Shown here: in pieces, positions 44,120-57,199 of the stretch
Layout of the letters: every line of letters begins with the position of its first letter
Numbering within the stretch: the first letter of the stretch is position 1
Origin: Adineta steineri
Lineage: Eukaryota; Rotifera; Eurotatoria; Adinetida; Adinetidae
Assembly (NCBI GenBank): GCA_905250115.1
Contig: CAJNOI010000081.1
Coordinates: forward strand, 362,206-426,205
Direction: 5' to 3'
DNA length: 64,000 bases
Notes under the pieces: generated by a model
The model's input: only the letters and a program-made list of their open reading frames with translations
Told to the model about the DNA's origin: nothing
Databases searched by the model: none
Translations under genes and position numbers: made by a program

Positions 44120-46829
44120 TTGTAAGTTTTTATCTGAAAACAAACAAAATCCCTATAGCTATTAAAAGAAATGAAGCTTTTTTAAAAATATTTTTCTCCT
44201 TTAATAGCTGCTTATTCATTTTGCAAAAATGAATCTGATTGGTGAAGCAAGACTCCTATAATGTTTAGACGAAAAAACATAAGTGTCTTGTGTTGGCTTG
44301 AAAAAAGATCTCATCTGTTTGTAGCAGGTACTTACCGACAATACTGACTTTCAACTAATTTGTATTTTTGTCATATTAAAATGATAGAGCATAGCAAAAG
44401 AGCATAAACTAAATATGACAGAGGAAATTAATCGAAGAGGAGAAAGAACAGATTACATGCATATTAATTTATTTTTGAAAAGTTTCAAATCGATGATGTA
44501 AGAAAGAAAAATGTCTGCAGTGATTTACATTGAGTAAATGATGTTGCTTTAAAACGTACAACAGTCTTTTTTTGGGAATTATCTTTATTGTGTAACATGT
44601 TGATATATTCATATACATGAAAATACATATCCCTATAAAATAGAACAATATACGAAAGAGTTTTTTTGAAATGATTATTAAAATGATGAGTTGTCTATAT
44701 CTATTCAGATATTACACATCTATGACAAATAAACGACTTTATTGATACATATGTTGGAGTAGACATTAAAACTTAGTAGAATTTAAAATTCTCCTAAGAT
44801 GTTATACTGTGGAAATATGCGATTTATTCTGTAATAAAAAATAGATCCTTATAAGGATAATGATACTCTAGAAAAGAATATGACTTATTTATCTATAAAG
44901 TAGTGGATAAGATTGAAGATTGCTCATTTCATTAACAAGTTAACATCTAGATATATTTATACAACACGTTTTTAGTAGGAGGATATTTTGTACCACATTG
45001 TACTTCAGCCGCTTTGTATGGAGATTTTTTTGTAGTAGTTACCATTACAAGCACAACCTTCCACCACTGGAGTAAGTCCACTATTAACATAATCTTTACA
45101 AGTTTGGATAAGTGTTTGTGTTGATAAGGTTTGACAATTAACGGTAGGCAATTCTACACTCATACCCACCAATGATGGCTAATTTGAAGTGTTTATGGAT
45201 TCAGAACTGAAATTCAGCTTCAGCACGACCATCTTTTAATACCAGCATGATCTCATTATCAGTAGCTTATGGGATAACAAATTTTTAACGAAATTTTTCA
45301 GCCAAGTATAGTATCAGTTTATCCAATTTTGAATAAAATAGCTCCATTTTATTTGATTTTCAAATGTTTTCTCTTTTGATACTGGTATGAGAAGTTGAAA
45401 TTAAATATTCAATATCTTTCTTATTTCTTTTCGTTTTACGTATTGCATCATCTTTATAAAGATCTATTTTTTATTACAAAATAAATCTCATATTTTCACA
45501 GTATAACATCTTAGCAGAATTTAAAATTGTACTATAATAGAAATGAAAATTTTTATTTCTGCCAAGTTTGAATTTCTACCCCAACGCATGTTCTTATCTA
45601 TTTCAAAAATCTTCTGGCGTATGTTCCAGCTAAAAAATTCAAACTGAAGAAAAATCGAGAATAACTAAAATCTGATAGTAAAATAAAATTTAAAAAAGTA
45701 TTCAAGTTTCAGTTTCCTCTTCATTGTACAATGTGTTTCGTAGATTAAATCCACAACACTGATATTGTTCTCATTTATTGATTTACTTTATGAATGTTGA
45801 GTTTATGCGAAGAATTTGTTAATATTAGAATGTTACAGTTGTAAAAATGACTTGAAGTTAATAGCAAACACAATAACTACAAGATTAATTCGATTTAGTT
45901 CATAATATATAACACAACATCAAAACTATTTCTTTGTTAGTTTTTGAAATTTTATGTTATTTAAAAGAAGATAAAACTGTATTTAGCTTAGAATACAATA
46001 GAACTGTATCCATCATTGTCATATATGAAAAGTATTAGAACTTCAGCATGTTAGAATACATAGATTAGATTAGTAATCTTTTAGAGAAAATTGTTTAATA
46101 GCTCTTCACCAACTCTCCATTGAACGAGACTCATCAACATTTAATGCAAAAATATTTGTTGCAGAATCAATACTTTGTTTAGAATTATGGACTTTATCGT
46201 ATCAAACGATCAAATCATGCCGTACGAACAACACATTAGGTCATATTGTCGTGTGTGTGTTCGTTGAAAATATTCTGAAGCATGCGTAGCAAAACAATAT
46301 TGATCGATAAGAGAGAAAACAAAGAAATGGATGAACAACGTTTAGGCCTACCTTATTAGTACAATAGTTAAGTTTTCATACCTTTTCCTTTTATATTTCA
46401 AATTCCTACTTAACTTAACAAATCTTGTGGATTCCTTATTTACTTTTTGATTCTTTATTTATTTTTCTTATAATAAATTGATCTTCATACTAATAAAGTT
46501 ATTTCTTCTAAGGAGAACATCTGAATGTTTTACTAATATTTATGTATTAAAATCTGACCATTATACTACTGACTATGTAATATATTGACTGATCATTTCC
46601 ATCTTTATTTACTGACTATTTCATGTATTCTACTGACTACTTAAATGATAGCCGAAAATAAAAGATCATAATCCGATTTGATTAAGCAAAAAAAACAAAA
46701 CTTTTTAATAAAAAATAACAGTAGCCAAAGAAGGCCATTTAACAAAAAATAATCCAAAAATATGTCTTTATACGCTCGAATAATAAAAAGTAAAAGAAAA
46801 GAAAAAAAATATAAATAACAAATTGTTAA
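44120..46829. repeat. Array spacer between copies C and D
   Basis: Conserved spacer enlarged by the 833-bp inverted-repeat element at 44,753-45,585. Otherwise non-coding. Confidence 0.7.
44753..45585. mobile_element. Non-autonomous DNA transposon with a captured exon
   Basis: Ends GTTGGAGTAGACATTAAAAC and the inverse of GTTGGGGTAGAAATTCAAAC are followed by another 70 bp of inverted similarity (AAGATGTTATACTGTG). The centre contains, on the minus strand, a coding-like stretch PSLVGMSVELPTVNCQTL, then CKDYVNSGLTPVVEGCACNG, preceded by VLKDGRAEAEFQF. This is a cysteine-containing secreted-type fragment and not a transposase. Confidence 0.65.
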
Positions 46830-48422
46830 TTAATGAGAAATTTTCTGTCGTTTTGTTGATTTTGATTTTGATCGACTTGGACGTTTATCGATTTCTTCGT
46901 CTTCTTCGTCATCTTTAGTTGGCTCTTTTGGTCGTTTTGTTGATTGCTCTAAATAAATCAAACAATACTTTAAAGAAGAAAATATTCATATAATACTCAC
47001 GAGTTTCTTCCATTTTATGTGTTGCACATATAATATCTGTAAAATGGAATGTTTTTTCGTTTTGTTTGATTAATAATTGACAAACAAGCCAGCTAGCTTG
47101 CAAGTTAAAGTTTTTAACAAGCTCTTTAGCTTCATGTACCCCCGTGACTGTTCCGTTACCACGTATGTCTAATGTTAAATAAATATTAAATATATATTCA
47201 GTGTATAGAAAAGAAAATTATAGTACCACTAGCAATTTCCAATAGCTTAAGTGGCGTCAATTTACGATTATATTCTCTAAGCGGTCTTTTAGTTATTGAT
47301 AAATCTGACAATCTAAATGCAGAATAAATTAAAAATCGTTTTAATAAAAAAGATCTGATCTTACGCTTTGATTCCTTTGCTAATATCATCTGAAGTTACA
47401 GGAATATAAATAGTTCCATCGCTGAATCCTCGTGCATCGTTAGAAAGATATCCTAATTTATTTGAATGAAGATATGCTTTGTCTGATGGATTTTCGGTCC
47501 ATGCAGCTAGTAACAATCGAATCACAAATTTTTGATTAAAGCTCAATTCAATGTGTGTTAAATTGGATATCTAAAGAATAAAAATGATATTTAGCAAACA
47601 ACTAAGAAGAAGATGAAAAATATTAACATACATCAATAACTATAGGATTTGCAAGAGATTCATTTGCTCGACGTCGACCATCAGATTTATAGCGAAGACG
47701 AATAGAAGTTAGTGGATGAGTTTTAATAGTCATTAATAGTTTTGCAATCAATTCGTTAATTTTTTTTAAACTTGCTTCTTCAGCATGGTGCTCTGTATCA
47801 TCCAGACTGGATTCAGATGATGTATCAGCAACTGTTTCCGTGCTATCTTCGTCCTCGTCTGTAAAAAAAACATTGCAAATAAGTTTTAAAAAGTAAACAA
47901 ATTTTAACAAACCAGAAGTAGTTGTAGTAACAGTCATCGCATTAACTGGTTCTAGAATATTATCAAAATTAATTATTTTGGAAAAAAATCATGAAAGAAA
48001 ATACCGGGACAATAGTGTATAACCTCCGAGGATTGACCACGACATAATTCTTCAACAACAACATTATTAGGCATAATTGATACTGTTGCCTGTCCGTTAA
48101 GACTAGAAGAAGTGACGTCTTCATTATTAAGAAGATCGTCTGGACTTTGGAATGATGGCGGTAAGTATATATTCAAATCATTTCTCGAGCTGATATTTGA
48201 CCACTCAAATTGAACTTGATCGAACAACAGCATTTGTATATCGTAATCATTTCTCGACTTGTTGTCTAAACATTGAGATTGATCGAAAGACAACTTTGTA
48301 TCGAACTGATCATAATCCTCATCATCATATGTACGTTGGGGAACTAAAATTAATACAACGAAATTAAAATAATGACTATATTAATGTGTTAATTTACCAT
48401 CATCATAAGGTTGATATTCCAT
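46830..48422 (-). CDS. Array copy D, Rel-homology N-half protein
   Basis: ATG at 48,422 (MEYQPYDD); eight exons like copy A. The acidic exon carries the same internal duplication as A (SRNDYD / SSRNDLN). The core reads HPLTSIRLRYKSDGRRRANE, QKFVIRLLLAAWTENPSDK, DGTIYIPVTSDDISKGIKA, LSDLSITKRPLREYNRKLTP and FNLQASWLVCQLLI. The tail differs from A: an acidic run (KDDEEDEEID) and then KRPSRSKSKSTKRQKISH, a strong basic nuclear-type signal. The frame is open throughout. A and D share the N-terminal exon type, while B and C share another, and E and F form further types, so exon types have been reshuffled or have diverged. Confidence 0.6.
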
Positions 48423-48429
48423 ATCTACT

Positions 48430-51127
48430 GCAAATTTTTATCTAAAAAAAAACAAGATCACTATGGCTATTAAAAGAAATCTAGCATTTGATTTAAATAT
48501 TTTTTCCCCTTCAATATTTGATTACTCACCTTGTCAAAAAGAATCTGATTAGTGAAATAAGACTCCTATAATGTTGAGACGAAAAATATAGGTGTCTTGA
48601 GTTGATTTATAAAAGACCTCAACTGCTTGTAAAAGGTTCTCACCGGCAATACTAACTTTCAACTAATATACATTTGTTGTCATATTCAAATGATAAAGCT
48701 TAGAAAAAAAATATAAATTAAATATAAGAGAGGAAATAATTGAAGAAGAGAAAGAAAGAAAAATCGCAGGCGTATCGATTGAGTCACGAAAAATTTTAAC
48801 TCGACGATTGAAGGACAAAAACTGTCTGCAATGATTAATATTGAGTAAATAGTGTTATTTTAAAGCATATAACAGCGTTTTTTTTGATAATTATCTTTAT
48901 CGTCTAAAATATAGATATATCAAAATATATATTCATATAGAATAGGACAATATACGAAAGATTTCTTTTTACATGATTATTAAAATCATATATTTTCAAT
49001 GTCTATTCAGATATTACACATCTATGACAAATAAACAATTGTATTCATATATATTCTTATTTGTTTCAACAATCTTTTAGCGTATAGTACAGTAAAAAAA
49101 ATTCAAGCTAAAGAAAAATCGACAATGGCAAAAAGTCTGATAGTAGAATAAAATTTAAAAAATTATTCAAGTTTCTATTTCCTCAACATTGTACAATGCA
49201 TTTCGTAGATCAAATCAAAAACATTTATATTGTTTTCATTCATTGATGTGCTTTGCAGATGTTGAGTTTTGTGCAAATAAATGAACTTTGACTGTCATTT
49301 ATTCCCTCAGTCTACTTACATATTGGATCATTGTATTTTTGTTACACCGGCTACTCTGTTAATATTAGTTCTAGAAATGACTCGAAGTCAATAGCAAACA
49401 CGATAACTAAAAGATTAATACGACTTAGTTCATAATATATAACACAACATCAAAACTACTGATTTATTAGTTTTTCAAAATTAATGTTATTTAACAAAGA
49501 TACGACAAAATCATGATTCACTTCGGATAGAATCAAACTGTATTCATCATTGTGATATATGAAAAGTATTAGAACTTCAGCATGTTAGAATACATAGATT
49601 AGATTAGTAATCTTATAGAGAAAATTGTTTAATAGCTCTTCACCAACTCTTCATTGAACGAGACTCATCAACATTTAATGCAAAAATATTTGTTGCAAAA
49701 TCAATAAGATATTTCGAATTATGGATTTGATCGTATCAAACAGTTAAACCAAGAAAAAAAACGTAGTTTGCGCTCCAAATCATACTTGACGAACAACATA
49801 TACGGACACATTGTCCTGTATGTATTCGTTAGAAATATTATCAATCACGCGAAGCAAAACAAACAGGTGGATGAACAACGTTTAGGCCTACCTTACTAGT
49901 ACAATAGTTAAATTTTCATACTTTTCTCCTTTCATATTTCGAATTGCTACTTAATGAACCTTGTAGATTTCTTGTTTACTTTTTGATTGTTTACTTATTT
50001 TTCTCATAATAAATTAATCTTCATACTAATAAGCTTATTTCTTCTAATGAGAACATCTGAATTTTCTACTAATGCGATTTATATTTTTTACTTTTACTTA
50101 TATATTAAAAACTGACCATTGTACTACTGACCATGTAATATATTGGCTGATCATTTTCATCTTTATTTACTGATCATTTCATTTATTCTACTGACTACTT
50201 AAATGATAGCCGAAAATAAGTCTAAAGCTGTGTTAGGATCATATTAGAGCCATGAGAGGGACATCAGCGAAAAGAAAATAAAAGAAAGAGAAAATGGAAA
50301 AAAAGTGACCTTCGTAGGATTCCAAACCACACCTCCTGCTATTCGGGCAGTTATCTTAGGCTAGTCAGACTAGAAGGATCAACTTAATCTCTAGATTAGC
50401 TTCGAGTGAATCACTCAGACACTAACACCTTACCCCCTTAGGGATAGGCGCAGGAAAAGAAACACGCTGATGCCCGACTTCTCCACCATTGTTAGGATCA
50501 TTTTAGAGCCAGGAAAGGGACATCAGCAAAAAGAAAATGAAAGAAAGAGAAATGAAGAAAAAGTGACCTTCGTTGGTTTTGAACCCATACCTCCTGCTAT
50601 CAGGGCAGTTATCTTAGGCTAGTTAGACTGGAAGGATCAACTTAATCTCTTGATTAGCGTCGAGTGAATCACTCAGACGCCAACACCTTACCCCCTTAGG
50701 GATAGATGCAGGAAAAAAACACGCTGATGCCCGACTTCTCCACTATTGTTAGAATCATTTTAGAGCCAGGAAAGGGACATCAGCAAAAAGAAAATGAAAG
50801 AAAGAGAAATGAAGAGAAAGTGACCTTCGTGGGATTCCAGCCCACACCTCCTGCTATTCAGGCAGTTATCTTAGGTCAGTTAGACTGGAAGGATCAACTT
50901 AATCTCTTGATTAGCGTCGAGTGAATCACTCAAACGCTAACAAGTTCGGTTCTGAATAAGCAAAAATAGAAAAAATTTTAATTAAAAAGTAGCACTAGAT
51001 GGAGAAGACTATTTAGCAAGAAATAATTCAAAAGTATGTCCTTATAAGCTCGAATTATGAAAAAGAAAAGAAAAAGAAAAGAAATAAAGACTGAAAGAAA
51101 AAAGAAAGCAAAAGATTAAATTGTTAA
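48430..51127. repeat. Array spacer between copies D and E
   Basis: Conserved spacer followed, at 50,230-50,940, by three tandem copies of a SINE-like repeat. No gene. Confidence 0.7.
50230..50940 (-). repeat. Three tandem copies of a 258-bp repeat, possibly a tRNA-derived SINE
   Basis: Copies begin at TGTTAGGATCA (50,231), 50,490 and 50,747, about 258 bp apart. On the minus strand each contains an A-box-like GTCTGAGTGATTC and a B-box-like GGTTCAAAACC (best in the second copy; GGCTGGAATCC in others), close to the RNA polymerase III boxes TRGYNNARNNGG and GGTTCRANTCC. An A/T-rich tail follows each. An open frame inside is incidental. Confidence 0.55.
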
Positions 51128-52640
51128 TTATTGAGGCATTTTCTTTCGTTTTATTGGTTTCGATTTTGATCGACTTGGCCGTTCACCGATTTCTTTTTCT
51201 TCTTCCTCATCTTCAGTTGATTCTTTTAGTCGTTTTTTTGGTTGCTCTGAATAAATTAAACAATACTTTAACGAAGAAAATATTCTTATAACACTCACTA
51301 CTGTCTTCCATTTTATCTGTTACACATACATGGTTTTCGAAGTTATATGTCTCACCTTGCTTGATTAATAATTGAAAAACAATCCGACTAGCTTTCAAAT
51401 TATATTCATTATAAATCTTTTTAACTTCCTTCACCGTGACTGTTTCGTTACCATCTATATCTAATGTTAAATAAATAAATAAATATATTCAGTATGTAGA
51501 AACGAAAATTATAATACAGCTAGCAACTGTATTTCCGTTATATAGTGTTAATTCACGATTATATGTATCAAACTTTCTTTTAATTATTGATAAATGTGGA
51601 AATCTAAATGAAGAGTAAATTTAAAATAGTTTTAATGAAAAAAAATGATCTTACTCTTTTATTCCTTTCTTAATATCATCTGAAGTTAAACGAACAGCAA
51701 GAGTTCCATCGTCTAATTCGTCTGCCTCGTTTGCATCATCCGAAATATATTTCAATATATTTGGATGAAGATATCCTGTGTCTGGGTCATTTTCTCTGTG
51801 TGCAACTAGTGACAATCGAATCCAAAATGTTTGATCAGAGCTTAATGTTTCTTTTTGTAGCTTGGATATCTAAAGAATAAAGATGATATTCAGCAAACAA
51901 CTAAGAAGAAGATGAAAACTATTAACATACATCAATAGCCAAAGGATATCTAAAAGAACGACGTGGACCATCAATTTCATAGCGAAGACGAACATAAGCT
52001 GGTGGATGAGTTTTAACAGAGATCAATGTTTTTGCAATCACTTCGGCAAGCCATTCTGGAGTTTCTTCTTCAGCATGCTTCTTTAAACCATCCGGTTCGG
52101 ATTCTGATGATTCATCAGAAACTGTTTCCGTGCTATCTTCGTCCTCGTCTGTAAAAAAAAACATTCCAAATAAATTTTACAAAGTAAATAAATTATTTAC
52201 AAACCAGACGGAGTTGTAATAACAGACACTACATTGTCTGGTTGTAGCTCTATATCAAACTTAAGTATTTTGAAAAAAAACATGAAAAAAATACCGTTAA
52301 AATAGTTATCAACTCCCGAGATGTGACCAGCAAATAATTCTTCATCATCAACACGATCATCAGCGTCAAACGATGTAGTTGGTTGCCCATTAAGACTAGC
52401 AGAAGTGACGTCTTCATCATCTCGACGATCGTCTGCACTTTCCTCAGATGATGAGGTTGTATCTGAGTCATCTCCTAAGCTGCTGCTTGAATATTCAGAT
52501 TCATCGGAAGACAACTTTGTATCGTGCTCATCATCATCCGCATCATCATCTGTACATCGAGAAACGAAAATAAATACAATGAAATTAAAAGAACTCCTAT
52601 GTCAATGTTTTAATTTACCTTCATCAAGTTGGTGTACCAT
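51128..52640 (-). CDS. Array copy E, Rel-homology N-half protein
   Basis: ATG at 52,640 (MVHQLDE). The very acidic second exon (DDDADDDEHDTKLSSDESEY) lacks the duplication of A and D. The core reads HPPAYVRLRYEIDGPRRSF, QTFWIRLSLVAHRENDPDTG, DDGTLAVRLTSDDIKKGIK, FPHLSIIKRKFDTYNRELTL and YNLKASRIVFQLLI. ISLV-like RLSLVAHRENDPD is the closest of all copies to the Rel SLVTKDPP strand. Tail: TEDEEEEKEIGERPSRSKSK, then PIKRKKMPQ. Open throughout. An inserted segment of about 1.4 kb lies directly upstream, so its promoter has been moved away from the array-type upstream sequence. Confidence 0.6.
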
Positions 52641-52886
52641 GTATGGCAAATTTTGTAACGAAAATAAAATAAATCTATAAAGCCTGTCCATGTAAAAAAA
52701 CGTGATTTCGTGACGCTTCATTTGCTCCATAACGCATAAACGACTTAGTATCAAGAATTAAATACATTTGCGATTTTAGAAGAAGAATTATGCTTTTCAA
52801 AATGGAGCACTCCAAAGTTGTCTACAACTTCTCATTCACTACAAACAACGGTGGCGGAATCACCTACTTCCGTGAACAAGTCGTAT

Positions 52887-54074
52887 CATAGGCGGCGCAA
52901 GGTGAACTTTCTACGGATAGCAATAACTTTTTTAAACTCATAACTTTAATCAATAACAATAATAAGTTTTCTGTTTCAAAACCTATATTTAATCAATTCA
53001 TTTATTTTCAAAATATTTTTTTTTCTATCGTGTTTTTTCGATACATGTTCAGTTACAATAGCATCTAACCTAGGGTAAGAAAGTCTTGGCACAAAATCTT
53101 TGCTCATTTTTCAGTTACTTAAAAACAATCAGGAAGAGCTAAAAGCAATTAGGAAGATTCAGAATGTGTTGCTCTTTTTGAACATAGGGTAAGAAGTTTT
53201 TATGTTAGCTTTTATTAAACAGCAATCGTTTGTTGCCTATTTGAAAACATTTCAAGCAAGTAAAAACCTATGGATCAGAATCAGAATCTTATGCTCCTTT
53301 TTGAATACACGCTCAAAAATTGTGTATCTATTTTTGTTCCAAAACAGTGAACGAATCTTCATGACGCACTAGAATCCGTTTATAGAGCGAACAAATAAGT
53401 TAATTGGGTTTTCATTAGTAAAACTGATCAAAATTGGTGGACCGGGTAATTTTGCAGAGCAAATATCGTTTACAAAATCTGATATGCAGTGAAATATAGG
53501 TTTTGATTTTTAAATATTCTCTCCGCAAACATCTGCTAAGTCAAAGCAAATTGTCGATAGCGTAAAATTAGGTTTGTGTGTAAAATGATAATTTAAGCGT
53601 CATCATACAATACAAAAATAAAAATCAAACAGAGGATTTTCTAGAGCCAATCTGGCTCTACAAGCTGGTATATCAACAAAAGTTTCAAATTTCAATTTCG
53701 CACCAACTAGTGAAAATCTATGAAAAATATTTTTGTACAAACTATATTTTTAGACATTTCAAAGATTTCCTCGTTACTATTTAATATAAGCCAACATAAA
53801 AATTTCTTATCCTATATTCAGAAAGAGCAACAAATTCCGAATCTTTCTAATTGTCTTCAGCTCTTCCTGATTGTTTTTAAATAACTGAAAAATGACCAAA
53901 CATTTTGCGCCAAGACTTTCTTACCATTGGTTACATGATGAAAGTACAGTCTAAGAAAATAAGACAAGTCTCGGATGATCTAAGAGTTCTTCTAACAAAT
54001 CTCAGAGTACGTGTTATTAGGGGTAGCAATAACTTTCTATTGCTACCCCTAACTACTATGGCGCGCCGCCTATG
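52887..54074. mobile_element. 1.2-kb non-autonomous DNA transposon upstream of copy E
   Basis: Terminal CATAGGCGGCGC (52,887) and GCGCCGCCTATG (54,074) are inverted. An inner inverted pair of about 150 bp lies at 53,068-53,215 and 53,790-53,935 (CTAGGGTAAGAAAGTCTTGG type). No transposase frame. Array-type sequence resumes at about 54,085. The 52,680-52,886 flank is also not array-like and may be part of an older insertion. Confidence 0.65.
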
Positions 54075-54084
54075 CAGCCGTTAA

Positions 54085-55677
54085 ACTATTACAAAGCCAT
54101 CTAACTTTTTTAAAAATATTTTTTCCCTTCAAAATTTGATTGATGAAATAAGACTTCCATAATGTTTAGACGAAAAATATAGGTGTCTTGAGTCGATTTA
54201 AAAAAGATCTCAACTGTTTTTAACAGATTCTCTCCGACAATACTAACATTCAACTAATTTGTATTTTTGTCATATTAAAATTATAGAACATATCAAAATG
54301 GCATAAATGAAATATTAGAGACGAAATTAATCGATAAGAATAAAGAACAAATCACGTGCATATTAATTTAGTCTTCAGAAATTTCAAGTGGATGATGGAA
54401 GAAAGAAAAATGTCTGCAGTGATTAATATTGAATAAATAATGTTATTTTAAAACATACAAGTGTTTTTTTGTAGAATTATTTTTATTGTACAACATGTTT
54501 ATACATTCAGATGTATCAGAATATATATTCGTATAGAATAGAACAATATACGAAAGATTTCTTTTTGCATAATTATTAAAATCATGTATTGTCAATGTCT
54601 ATTCAGATATTACACATCTATGACAAATAAACAATTGTATTCATATATATTCTTATTTATTTCAATAATCTTCTGACGTATGTTACAATCAAAAAAAAAA
54701 ATTCAAGCTAAAGAAAAATCGAGAATGACTAAAATCCGATATTAAAATAAAGTTTAAAAAATTATCGAAGTTTCTATTTCCTCTACGTTGTACAATGCAT
54801 GTCTCAGATCAAATCAACAACACTTATATTATTTTCATTTATTGATTTGCTTTACATATCTTGAGTTTTGTGCAAGTAAATAAACTTTGACTATCATTTA
54901 TTCGATCAATTTACTAACATATTAGATCATTCTATCTTTCTTACACCGTCTACTCTGTTAGTATTAGTTCCAAAAATGACTCGAAGTCAATAGTAAACAC
55001 AAAATCAAAACTATTGCTTTGTTAGTTTTTGAAAATTAATGTTATTTAAAAGAAGTAAGACAAAACTGTGTTTAACTTGGAATACAATCGAGCTGTATTC
55101 GTTATTGTAACATATGCAAAGTTTCAGAGCTTTAGTTTGTTAAAATATATAGGTTAGACCAATAATTCTATGGAGCAAATTGTTTAAACTAATCATTCAC
55201 AAGTTCAGTCTATTCAAAACTTGTTAAAGGTGAAGAATACTCTGATCAGTTGTATTTCTCATAACCATTTTCCTCTGCCTTTTTAATTATACATTTTGTG
55301 TTTTGTTGGAATCTAAGCATTGAATTGTATTTTTTTTATGAAATTTCAAATAAAGTTAATCCTTCAAATGGGAATATCTAAATGTTTTACTAATGTAATT
55401 TGAATTGTTTACTGATACTTATGTATTAAAAACTGATCATTGTACTACTGACTATTTAATATTTTCACCGATCATTTGCATCTTTATTTACAGACCATTT
55501 CATTTATTCTATTCACATAGTTCGATTCTCAATAAGCAAAACAAACAAAAATTTTTAGTAAGAAAAGAACAATAGGTGGAGAAAGCCATTTTACAAGAAA
55601 TAATTCAAAAGTACGTCTTTATAAGCGTGAATAATGAAAAATAATAGAAAATAGAAATAAAAATAAGAAATTGTTAA
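54085..55677. repeat. Array spacer between copies E and F
   Basis: Conserved spacer; non-coding. Confidence 0.7.
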
Positions 55678-57195
55678 TTAATGAGAAATTTTCTTTCGTT
55701 TTGTTGGTTTTGATTTCTTCTTATTTTTCATCACTTTCATTATTTTTACTGCTCGTTTGTTTTGTTGTTCTAAATAAATTAAACAATACTTTAAAGAAGA
55801 AAATATTCTGATAACACTCATTACTTTCTTCCATTATATGTGTTCCACATACAATATTCGTGAAATGAAATCTTCCATTTTGTTTGATCAATAGTTGGCA
55901 GATAATTCGGCTAGCTTTCAAGTTAAATTTATCGAACATCTTTTTAGCTTCACTCACCGGAATTGTTTTATTACCATCTATACCTAATGTTAAATAAATA
56001 AATATATATTCAGTATATAGAAAAGAAAATTGTAATACCACTAGCAATTCCGTATAGCTTAAGTGGCGTTAGTTCACGGTTATATTTTCTAAGCAGCCTT
56101 TTAAGTATTTGTAAACGTGGAAATCTAAATGAAGAATAAACTTAAAATAGTTTTATCAAAAAAAAAGACACGATCTTACGCTTTTACTCCTTCGTTAATA
56201 TCATCTGAAGTTAAAGGAACACCAATAGTTCTATCGATGAAGCCAATTGCATCATCGGAATGATATTCCAATTTATTTGGATGAAGATAATCTATTTCAT
56301 TTGGATGAAGATCATTCTTTTTTGTTGATTTTCCGGGCCATACTGCTGGTAATAATCGAATATAAAATGATTGATTAGAGCTTAATTTAATGTTTTTAAC
56401 ACCAGATATCTAAAGAATAAAAATGATTTTCTATAAAAAAACTAAAAAGAAGATGAAGAATATTAACATACATCAATCTCCATAGGATTTGTAAGAGATT
56501 GTGCTACTTGACGCTGACCCTCAGATTCATAGCGAAGACGAAGTTCAGCTGGTGGATTAGCTTCAATATCCATTATTGGTTCTGCAATCGATTCGCTAAA
56601 GATTACTACACTCGTTTCTCCAGCATGCTGCTCTAAAGCACCGAGATTGATTTCTAATAATGTATCAGTAACTGCTTTCTTGTTATTTTCATCCACGCCT
56701 GTAAAAAGAAACATTCCAAAAAAGTTTTATAAAGTAAACAAATTTTAACAAACCAGACGGAGTTGTAGTAACACTCTCATCATCGATTTTATCTAGAATA
56801 TTATCAAAATTAATTCGTTTGAAAAAAAGATGAAAGAAAATACCGTAAAAATAGGGCATAGTTCCCAAGGCTGCACCATGAAATAATTCTTCATCATCAA
56901 CAGGTTCATCAGGCATAAACGATATTGTTGGTTTTCTATTAAGAATAGAAGAAGTAAGGTCTTCATCATCACGACGATCGTCTGAACATTGGACAGATGA
57001 CTGTATGATTGTATATGAGTCATCTCCCAGGCTGCTGTTTGAACTTTCAGATTCATCGGAAAGCAACCCTTGTACGTTGAGCTGTTCAGAATTCTGCTCA
57101 TTGGATGTGTATTGCGATTCTAAAATAAATACAGTGAAATTAAAAAAACTACTATCTCAATGTTTTAATTTACCGTGATTAGGTTGATCTCCCAT
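55678..57195 (-). CDS. Array copy F, Rel-homology N-half protein
   Basis: ATG at 57,195 (MGDQPNH). The acidic Ser-rich second exon is of the E type. The core reads NPPAELRLRYESEGQRQVAQ, where RYESEG is very close to the canonical Rel RYxCEG loop, then QSFYIRLLPAVWPGKSTKKN, TIGVPLTSDDINEGVKA, FPRLQILKRLLRKYNRELTP and FNLKASRIICQLLI. A short in-frame duplication gives HPNEIDYLHPNKLEY (56,276-56,315). Tail: KVMKNKKKSKPTKRKKISH. The frame is open and it is the first copy of the array in transcriptional order after the 58.5-kb gene. Confidence 0.6.
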
Positions 57196-57199
57196 ATTT

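Noticed and set aside
50706-50924. Small plus-strand gene
   Set aside because: The frame lies wholly inside the third SINE-like repeat and is not conserved in the other two copies.
52405-52680. Plus-strand Ser-rich protein
   Set aside because: It is the antisense of the acidic exon of copy E.
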